Positions 57,164 to 64,000 of a stretch of DNA of 64,000 bases are shown in pieces. The position numbers were made by a program, and so were the translations under genes. Under the pieces are notes generated by a model, which had not been told where the DNA came from, did not search any database, and saw only the letters and a program-made list of their open reading frames with translations. How positions within the stretch are numbered: position 1 is the stretch's first letter; each line of letters opens with the position of its first letter. This DNA comes from Hexactinellida sp. DTS-2022 (taxonomy: Eukaryota > Porifera > Hexactinellida): contig JAPNXP010000002.1 in NCBI GenBank assembly GCA_028753945.1, forward strand, positions 1,550,001-1,614,000. The letters are read 5' to 3'.

Positions 57164-57463
57164 AGGGGCGTCAGAAGGGGGGGGCACAGGGGGACACGTG
57201 CCCCCCTCAAAAATCTCGGTGCCCTCCTCATCTGTGCATCCCCTCGCCTGTGCCCCCTTCCTCTGTTCAAATAGATGAAATAACAACAGTAATGATACAC
57301 ATGAGTTCAAATGTCATGATACCACTGCTCTTATCCGAAGTGAAACTATCAAAAAAGACATAAAATCACGTTGGGTTTTATACTACTAAGAATTAGCTTT
57401 TTGTCTGTGCCCCCTCTAAATTCTGATTGCCCCCTCCCCGATTTCACGCTTCCGACGCCCCTG
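57164..57463. mobile_element. hAT-type MITE N, copy 2
   Basis: Ends CAGGGGCGTCAGAAGG and CTTCCGACGCCCCTG. Perfect duplication GTTAGGAG (57156-57163 and 57464-57471). Inverted relative to copy 1. Lies just upstream of the TRP membrane exon, in the intron. Confidence 0.9.
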
Positions 57464-57504
57464 GTTAGGAGGTGCCTGCATTTGTCCGAAAATGTGGGAC
57501 ATTC

Positions 57505-58270
57505 ACTTGTCCTAATAGTTTTTCAGTTTGTTGTCACTTGTCCGAATCGTTTTTCAGTTTGTTGTCACTTGTCCGAATCGTTTTTCAGTTTGTTGTCACT
57601 TGTCCGAATCGTTTTTAAGCATGTTGTCACTTGTCCGAATCGTATTTCAGTATGTGTCACTTGTCCGAATCGTTTTTCAGTTTGTTGTCACTTGTCCGAA
57701 TCGATTTTAAGCATGTTGTCACTTGTCCGAATCGTTTTTCAGTTTGTTGTCACTTGTCCGAATCGTTTTTAAGCATGTTGTCACTTGTCCGAATCGTATT
57801 TCAGTATGTGTCACTTGTCCGAATCGTTTTTCAGTTTGTTGTCACTTGTCCGAATCGATTTTAAGCATGTTGTCACTTGTCCGAATCGTTTTTCAGTTTG
57901 TTGTCACTTGTCCAAATCGTTTTTAAGCATGTTGTCACTTGTCCGAATCCTATTTCAGTATGTTGTCACTTGTCCGAATCGTTTTTCAGTTTGTTGTCAC
58001 TTGTCCGAATCGTTTTTCAGTTTGTTGTCACTTGTCCGAATCGTTTTTCAGTTTGTTGTCACTTGTCCGAATCGATTTTAAGCATGTTGTCACTTGTCCG
58101 AATCGTTTTTCAGTTTGTTGTCACTTGTCCAAATCGTTTTTAAGCATGTTGTCACTTGTCCGAATCCTATTTCAGTATGTTGTCACTTGTCCGAATCGTT
58201 TTTCAGTTTGTTGTCACTTGTCCGAATCGTTTTTCAGTTTGTTGTCACTTGTCCGAATCGTTTTTCAGTA
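57505..58270. repeat. 31-bp minisatellite with higher-order repeats
   Basis: About 25 tandem units of TTGTCACTTGTCCGAATCG plus TTTTTCAGTTTG. Variants (AAGCATG, a 30-bp unit with TATGTGTCAC) recur at spacings of about 154 and 217 bp, giving a higher-order pattern. Many overlapping ORFs here are artefacts of the repeat. Confidence 0.95.
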
Positions 58271-58422
58271 TATTGGTCAAGATATATACGAGGCAGTTTG
58301 AATTGCGAATGAAAATTCTCTCTGTTCAGGCCTCTCGCTTTGGTGTCTGATTGGGAACCAGGAGCCACAAATTTATTTAAAACAGTGTACACGGAAATCA
58401 ATGTATTGCTGCTGGTTCCATT

Positions 58423-58844
58423 CAGAGTGGACCATGGGTCAACATTGGTGACCCATGACCCATCTGACCCATCCCATTTCTGACCCATGACCCATTGACC
58501 CATTGACCCATGACCCATCGAGTGACCCATTGACCCATCACACAATTTTAAATATCTAAATACGATACTGTGACATTAACAGAATAACAGAATAACAGTA
58601 TAAATTACCTCAACAAACCTACTTGTTGCAATGTCGAATATGTTTAGTAGTTCAATACACATGAATGTTATAATAATTATGATGATGATGAGCGATTCGT
58701 ATTTTAAATGAAGAATACATTGAAATTCCAAATGGGTCATGGGTCATGGGTCACGGAGCCGTGACCCATGACCCATCTGACCCATCGATTTAGGTGACCC
58801 ATCTGACCCATGACCCATGACCCATCGACCCATGGTCCACTCTG
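58423..58844. mobile_element. hAT MITE J, copy 2, built of ATGGGTCA words
   Basis: Ends CAGAGTGGACCATGGGTC and GACCCATGGTCCACTCTG. Perfect duplication GTTCCATT (58415-58422 and 58845-58852). The arms are arrays of GACCCATTGACCCATGACCC type. Confidence 0.95.
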
Positions 58845-58852
58845 GTTCCATT

Positions 58853-59470
58853 ATACTCAATAGATATGGGCCAAAGCACATAAGTTTGGATTGATCTAAG
58901 GATTCCTTAATGATTTACATACAACTACTTACATAAGACAACTAATGGCAATACCATTTTTGCCAGAATCCCTAATATATATCCCACAGCTAGTCTCCTT
59001 CAAATACCGACATTACATCCTTCCGAAAGGTCGAAATTGGAAAAAATTGCAAGTAGTATATCTGCAAGTAGAACTACCAACAACGCAGCTGAATCTTACC
59101 ATTCCAAAATAAAATCTAGAGTAAAACTTGTCATCCACGAATATGGGCCTTTCGGAATCAATTAGTCCTTAGAGGACACATATAACGACTTTGGGATATT
59201 GCGGGAGAGAGGAAATCAGTAGGCCAAGGAAGAAGGACTTAAAAGTCGATGAAATAGGATGAAATGTAAACAGAAACTCAAAGATGGAGTATACAATACA
59301 TTATAATTCTAAAAGCTATGAGCCATACAATAGGAAATGTTGTAACTACTCAAGATGCATTATCAAGTAGCTCTTAAGATGAAGGTGGGATCGATGATAC
59401 TCCAACAATGGGAACCATTGTACTATATGCCTAGGACTACGACTGGTAACTTGGGTATTATGACATGCAG
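58853..59470. other. No clear gene; possible MULE-RING remnant
   Basis: AT-rich sequence that precedes a RING half. A Lys/Arg-rich stretch near 59190-59300 may be a decayed MULE C-terminus, but it is too broken to be sure. Confidence 0.3.
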
Positions 59471-59575
59471 GCTTGCAAATTGTTACTCCGATTGCTGCCA
59501 AAAGATAGAGTATCTAGGATAAATTGTCCTGTGTGCCGCTCCATCATCGATCCAATTTTCAAGATACGTATACAA
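59471..59575 (+). pseudogene. RING-finger half, remnant
   Basis: After an acceptor-like tgacatgcag, the frame reads L-A-N-C-Y-S-D-C-C, then a frameshift, then I-N-C-P-V-C-R-S-I-I-D. The same cut point (just before the H-A pair) as at 11389. The conserved His is Leu here. Related to the RING end of MULE remnants. Confidence 0.45.
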
Positions 59576-59948
59576 TTAATCATACTCCTTCACATAGCAT
59601 TCTAATATACTAAGGCAATGGCACTCATATGTTTTTTTGGACCATGGACTGGTTAACGAGTCATTTTCATATGCATTTGATTTGCAAATTTTTAGGCCCC
59701 GATAAATCCCCTCAATATTGTATATTGTTTAGCATCATTATGTCATACCATACTGATGTCAAGCCTCACAATCGAATGATATTTTCGAACCTGAATTCAG
59801 TGGAATGGGAACTTATTAAACAACCACAAGTTATTTTTATGTTCATTTTATTTACTGTGCACCCATTATGTTTGTATGTGGTCACGATACAATTAGATTA
59901 ATGTAAAAACCAAGTATAATTTTCATCTAAATTCTGTTTTACAAATTA

Positions 59949-60658
59949 CTAGCGCGCTTCGCTTGCTAGGTCGATTCGCGGCAGAACACAACCACACACC
60001 AACCGCTTCGCGGTTGGTGTGTGGTTTATATACTCCTAATATTGATTATAAAGCGTAAATAGGCCTAAATAGTCAAATTTAACAATGTGAAATTTTAGTG
60101 ATTACGTCATCATGCGATAATGAGTAAGCATATTGGTGATCTGGTGTGACCAATGTGTCCGCATCATTAATGTACATGTTCTATTAAATTTTCAGATTTT
60201 TATCTCTTAGAGGGCTCGAATTATGTGCGACTTAGTGAATTTTCAGGGTTCTCGAAATGTGACAATGACGTCATGACTTGTCGAGGTGTGACAAATTTGA
60301 GTGGAAACCTCAACTTGTTGGCGGGTGCCAAAAGTTACCCCTATATGCCAAAAATCACATTTGGAAACCGTCCACTTTCTTCAATCAACTCGGAACATAC
60401 AAACAAATATATATATACAGTCAGGTCTGCTTATTATGAACAAGATTTCGTCTGCTTAATATGAAGATTTTTTATTATGAACAAACCCCGCGGTCCCAAT
60501 TTAACAATTTACATAGGGTTTGTATTAAGTTGAGTTCGCTTATTATGAAGTCTCTCTATTATGAACACAATTTTTGGTCCCTTGAATGTTCATAATAAAA
60601 GAACCTGACTGTATATATACTCACCCACCCACCCAGGCTTGTGTTTTAATAGTATAGA
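59949..60658 (-). mobile_element. Helitron-type element, family H, copy 3
   Basis: On the minus strand it starts A|TCTATACTATTAAAACACAAG and ends GCGCG-CTAG|T. Contains a nested pogo-like MITE at 60418-60611. Confidence 0.75.
60418..60611. mobile_element. pogo/Tigger-like MITE
   Basis: CAGTCAGGTCTGCTTATTATG ends (first 20 bp CAGTCAGGTCTGCTTATTAT) and CATAATAAAAGAACCTGACTG, with TA on both sides. Internal CTTATTATGAA words repeated. Confidence 0.85.
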
Positions 60659-60659
60659 T

Positions 60660-61147
60660 ATTAGGAGTATATAAACCACACACCAACCGCGAAGCGATTG
60701 GTGTATGGTTGTGTTCTAGTGACCTAGCAAGCGAAGCGCGCTAGTAGATTATAAAGCGTAAATAGGCCTAAAATAGTCAAATTTAACAATGTAAAATTTT
60801 AATGGTTACGTCATCATCCGATTATGAGTAAGCATATTGTTGATCTGGTGTGACCAACGTGTCCGCATCATTAATGTACATGTTCTATTAAATTTTTAGA
60901 TATTTATCTCTTAGAGGTCGCGAATTATGTGTGATCAAGTGAATTTTCAGGGTTCTCTAAATGTGACAATGACGTCATAACTTGTCGAGGTGTGAGAAAT
61001 TTTGAGTGGAAACCTCAACTTGTTGGCGGGTGCCAAAAGTTATCCCTATATGCCAAAAATCACATTTGGAAACCGTCCACTTTCTTCAATCAACTCGTAA
61101 CATACAAATATATATATACACACCCACCCATGTGTTTTAATAGTATA
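60660..61147 (-). mobile_element. Helitron family H, copy 4, with inverted 3' end
   Basis: From 61147 down to 60747 this is a minus-strand H element starting TCTATACTATTAAAACACATG. Its last 87 bp (60660-60746), carrying the hairpins and CTAG, are on the + strand instead. Either the tail was inverted or two copies met. Confidence 0.65.
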
Positions 61148-61213
61148 GATTACACTCTTGTTTGTCATAATTGTATTGATTTCTTGTGGATTATGCTAGC
61201 TACTAAGTGAAAT

Positions 61214-61471
61214 ATGCCACTACGTAGTTGTTCGGCTCCAAATTGTAAGGGTAACTACAAATCAAATGACCGGTTCGCGCATTTCAAGATGCACCAGAAA
61301 ACAGATCACTCAGACAAGCTTTATTCGGGCAATTTGCAGAGAATATACATACCGGTTCCCAATAGAGGCTATACATTTCGCAACATTGAATCACAGGAAG
61401 ATGAATAGTTTTCTCAGCTCTATCACTTATCCTGAGTCATACAAAGAAGAAAAGGATTTCCATGAAAAGCA
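61214..61471 (+). CDS. THAP-like zinc-finger exon, degenerate
   Basis: The ATG at 61214 opens M-P-L-R-S-C-S-A-P-N-C-K-G-N-Y, the start of a THAP (C2CH) DNA-binding domain. A one-base shift near 61300 moves the likely continuation to another frame (F-I-R-A-I-C-R-E-Y), which runs to a donor AAG|gtaagt at 61471. The second Cys-x2-His pair is not clear. THAP domains occur in host factors and in P-element and other transposases. Given the frameshift, a transposase remnant is more likely. Confidence 0.45.
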
Positions 61472-61474
61472 AGG

Positions 61475-61900
61475 TAAGTTCTCATTTCTTTCCCCCCTGA
61501 AAATTGGTCATTATGGTATCCCGATGAATATAGCTTGATACGCCCTCGTATAGAATACTATAGCATCATGGTAGTGGCTACTTGTTAGTAAATTTGATCT
61601 CTGTTTAAGCCAGTGTAAGGTGTATTTATCCACTTTCGAAAAATTCTCTAAGTGGGTGGTAGGATATACTCTGCCTGCATCGGCGTAGCACGCGGTTTTT
61701 TGCGCCACTTGTGTCACAAGTGGCGCATTGACAGGAACACAAATGCCACAAGTGGCCCATTGATAGCATTTGGAATATATTGAGACTCAGCCCTGCTACA
61801 ATTCTCATAGCCCCACTCACTATCCCTTTAAATTTCCTTTGCCTGTACCTGCATCAATTCTTGTATAATCAAACTAATTTAATGAGTTTTAATTAATTAT
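61475..61900. other. No gene; short palindrome
   Basis: Contains TGCGCCACTTGTG-TCACAAGTGGCGCA (61700-61726), otherwise unassigned. Confidence 0.4.
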
Positions 61901-61904
61901 TATT

Positions 61905-62523
61905 ACTGTGCCGACTATACTATAGTATAGTGGCCCAGTATTGGAATCACTGCCTTTATTACTGTGCCGACTATACTATAGTATAGTGGCCCAGTATTGG
62001 AATCACTGCCTTTATTACTGTGCCGACTATACTATAGTATAGTGACCCAGTATTGATCTTACTGCCTTTATTAATTTTACTGTGCCGACTATACTATATG
62101 TATAGTGGCCCAGTATTGGAATCACTGCCTTTATGTGCCGACTATACTATAGTATAGTGGCCCAGTTCTAATCTTACTGCCTTTATTATTATTTTTACTG
62201 TGCCGACTATACTATAGTATAGTGGCCCAGTATTGGAATCACTGCCTTTATTATTATTATTATTTTTATTATTTTTACTGTGCCGACTATACTATAGTAT
62301 AGTGGCCCAGTATTGGAATCACTGCCTTTATTACTGTGCCGACTATACTATAGTATAGTGGCCCAGTATTGGAATCACTGCCTTTATTACTGTGCCGACT
62401 ATACTATAGTATAGTGGCCCAGTATTGGAATCACTGCCTTTATTTATATTATTATTATTATTATTATTACTGTGCCGACTATACTATAGTATAGTGGCCC
62501 AGTTCAAATCTCACTGCCTTTAT
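61905..62523. repeat. Satellite of palindromic units (TATACTATAGTATA)
   Basis: Ten tandem units of about 55-75 bp, each with GCCGACTATACTATAGTATA then GTGGCCCAGTATTGG and CACTGCC, separated by variable TTA runs. The palindrome is kept in nearly every unit. Confidence 0.95.
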
Positions 62524-62544
62524 TTTTTTTTTTTTTTTTTTTTT

Positions 62545-63150
62545 CTCCGTAGACGGTGCCCTGGCCTGAGCTTTATAGTTGATGGGCTGAAACTTGGCAT
62601 GTAGGTGCGATGGGACCGTCTAATTTGCACCTGGGGTTACGATTTTTTATTAACAAATTTTTGACACATCTTTAACACCTTTCAAATTTTGTCTGGTCCA
62701 TAACTCAAAAATTGTTTTACTAAACCCGCAAATTTTATTTCACATTTGGATTCGCCATAAAATTCTGCGTCTGATGGGAAAAAAAATATTTCAATAAAGG
62801 GGTCAATTTCTGCCATAAATGGGGGTTGAAATTTCTTTGTTTACTCACACTTCAATTTCAGTAAAACTGTGAAATCTAATTCCATTGTTTCAACTTGTAA
62901 TAATTATATTGATTTAACTTGTTAAATCCTACTCTAGTGATTCAACTTGCGATAATTATATTGATTTAACTTATAAATTCCAGCTGGCTTCTATTTAATT
63001 GTAGTATTACTATACAATGGATTAAATAAAATATTATAATATAAGGAATTTGTTGACTTAATTAAACTTAACCGTGGATAACATTGCTAAAATAAATAAC
63101 TAATAATATAATTTATTATCGATATACTATAATGAATGAATGGCAGTAAA
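62545..63150. repeat. Direct repeat, unit 1
   Basis: CTCCGTAGACGGTGCCCTGG and the following 600 bp recur at 63398-64000 in the same orientation. A 3' part also occurs at 54198-54400. Non-coding; contains its own short internal duplication around TAATTATATTGATTTAACTT. Confidence 0.85.
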
Positions 63151-63259
63151 CTATAGATGGTTTACGATAGAAACAAACTTCAAATTTATCTACCATTCCT
63201 TGTGACTCGGACCAATTAACAAATGGTTTTTGACACCTTGAGGCGTTGATGACTGGGCG

Positions 63260-63390
63260 AAAAAAAATCCAAAATTGCAGACTGTGCCGATAGCATGTTC
63301 CTTTGGAGGCACTATCAATAAACAAACAACAAAATATAGTGCCACCAAAGGAACATGGTCGGCGCAGTCTGCAATTTTGGATTTTTTTTT
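63260..63390. mobile_element. MITE V2, palindromic derivative of element W
   Basis: AAAATCCAAAATTGCAGACTG ends (first 20 bp AAAATCCAAAATTGCAGACT) and complement, with CCTTTGGAGGCACTAT and complement inside. Almost a full hairpin. Lies between the two long direct repeats. Confidence 0.8.
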
Positions 63391-63397
63391 ATTTTTT

Positions 63398-64000
63398 CTC
63401 CGTAGACGGTGCCCTGGCCTGAGCTTTATAGTTGATGGGCTGAAACTTGGCATGTAGGTGCGGAGTGACCGTCTAATTTGCATCTGGGGTTACGATTTTT
63501 GATTAACGAATTTTTGACACATCTTTAACACCTTTCAAAATTTGTCTGGTCCATAACTCAAAATATGTTTTACTAAACCCCCAAATTTTATTTCACATTT
63601 GGATTCACCATAAAATTCTGCGTCTGATGGGAGAGGAATATTTTCAAAAATATGTTTAATTTCTGCCATAAATGGGGTTTGAAATTTCTTTGTTTACTCG
63701 CACTTCAATTTCAGTAAAAGTGTTAAATCTAATTCTATTGTTTCAACTTGTAATAATTATATTGATTTAACTTGTTAAATCTTACTCTATTGTTTCAACT
63801 TGAGATAAATATATTGATTCAACTTAAAAATTCCAGCTGGCTTCTATTTAATTGTAGTATTACTATACAATGGATTAAATAAAATTTAATGATATAAGGA
63901 ATTTGTTGACTAAACTCAAATCACCGTGGATAACATTGCTAAAATAAATAACTAATAATTTAATTTATTATCAATAAGTAATGAATGAATGGCATTAAAC
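63398..64000. repeat. Direct repeat, unit 2 (runs off the window)
   Basis: Matches 62545-63150 with scattered differences. Confidence 0.85.

Noticed and set aside
57036-57300. Upstream extension of the TRP ORF to an ATG at 57300
   Set aside because: The extension reads through a hAT MITE and an intron; a good acceptor (ttcttgtag) at 57036 marks the exon start.
57505-58270. Regular repeats that could suggest a CRISPR array
   Set aside because: Units are contiguous without unique spacers, and the sequence is eukaryotic.
57371-58350. Many overlapping ORFs with repeated L-S-E-S-F-F-S motifs
   Set aside because: They are translations of a 31-bp minisatellite in all frames; no start context, splice signals or codon pattern supports a protein.

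Overview
The window is AT-rich eukaryotic DNA. It has spliced genes with GT-AG introns, very large introns and a very dense, layered load of DNA transposons. The gene set (an ICAP1-like PTB adaptor, a WSCD-type Golgi sulfotransferase, an NF-YB-like histone-fold protein and a TRP-family channel) points to a metazoan. A non-bilaterian or other marine invertebrate such as a sponge or cnidarian is plausible, but the sequence does not settle it.

Four host genes can be supported. (1) An ICAP1 (ITGB1BP1)-like PTB protein on the + strand has exons 2694-3070 and 12164-12425. The splice phases match and the product is 212 aa, but the exons are separated by a 9.1-kb intron packed with transposons. (2) An NF-YB-like protein, intronless, lies on the - strand at 27131-27958. 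(3) A WSCD-like sulfotransferase on the + strand has exons 32791-33133, 34269-34502 and 48925-49271 (307 aa), with a 14.4-kb second intron full of transposons. (4) A TRP channel on the - strand has its membrane core in exon 55722-57035 and its last, coiled-coil exon at 54802-55028; its 5' exons are not recognised here. A THAP-like exon at 61214-61471 may be transposase-derived.

Most of the rest is mobile DNA. Insertion order can often be read from target-site duplications (TSDs). A Mutator-like element with a FLYWCH transposase pseudogene (12505-22403, 9-bp TSD) sits in the 3' region of the ICAP1-like gene. A GC-rich hAT MITE entered its FLYWCH domain, a 5.6-kb element then entered the MITE's own TSD, and further MITEs entered that element. 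A second nest at 50106-53969 is an inverted-repeat element containing a Helitron, then a hAT element, then a 6-bp-TSD element, then another hAT MITE. A third nest at 45030-48499 fills part of the sulfotransferase intron. Other coding remnants are two or three MULE transposases with C-terminal RING fingers, a Gypsy-integrase-like gene followed by a Ulp1 (C48) protease (Ginger1-like arrangement), a Tc1/IS630-like transposase fragment, and an unrecognised degenerate coding region around 8.0-9.8 kb. Helitrons with 3' hairpins built on GCGAAGC, several pogo/Tigger-like TA-flanked MITE families, hAT MITEs with clean 8-bp TSDs, and several mini- and microsatellites fill the remainder.

The most unusual signal is a non-coding element in two copies (40153-41321 and 45459-47984). 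Both ends of both copies are CACAGTG, identical to the V(D)J recombination heptamer. The copies are flanked by 5-bp direct repeats, and a shared inner block sits 12 bp from the heptamer at one end and 21-22 bp at the other. This is a candidate non-autonomous Transib/RAG-like element with 12/23-like asymmetry.
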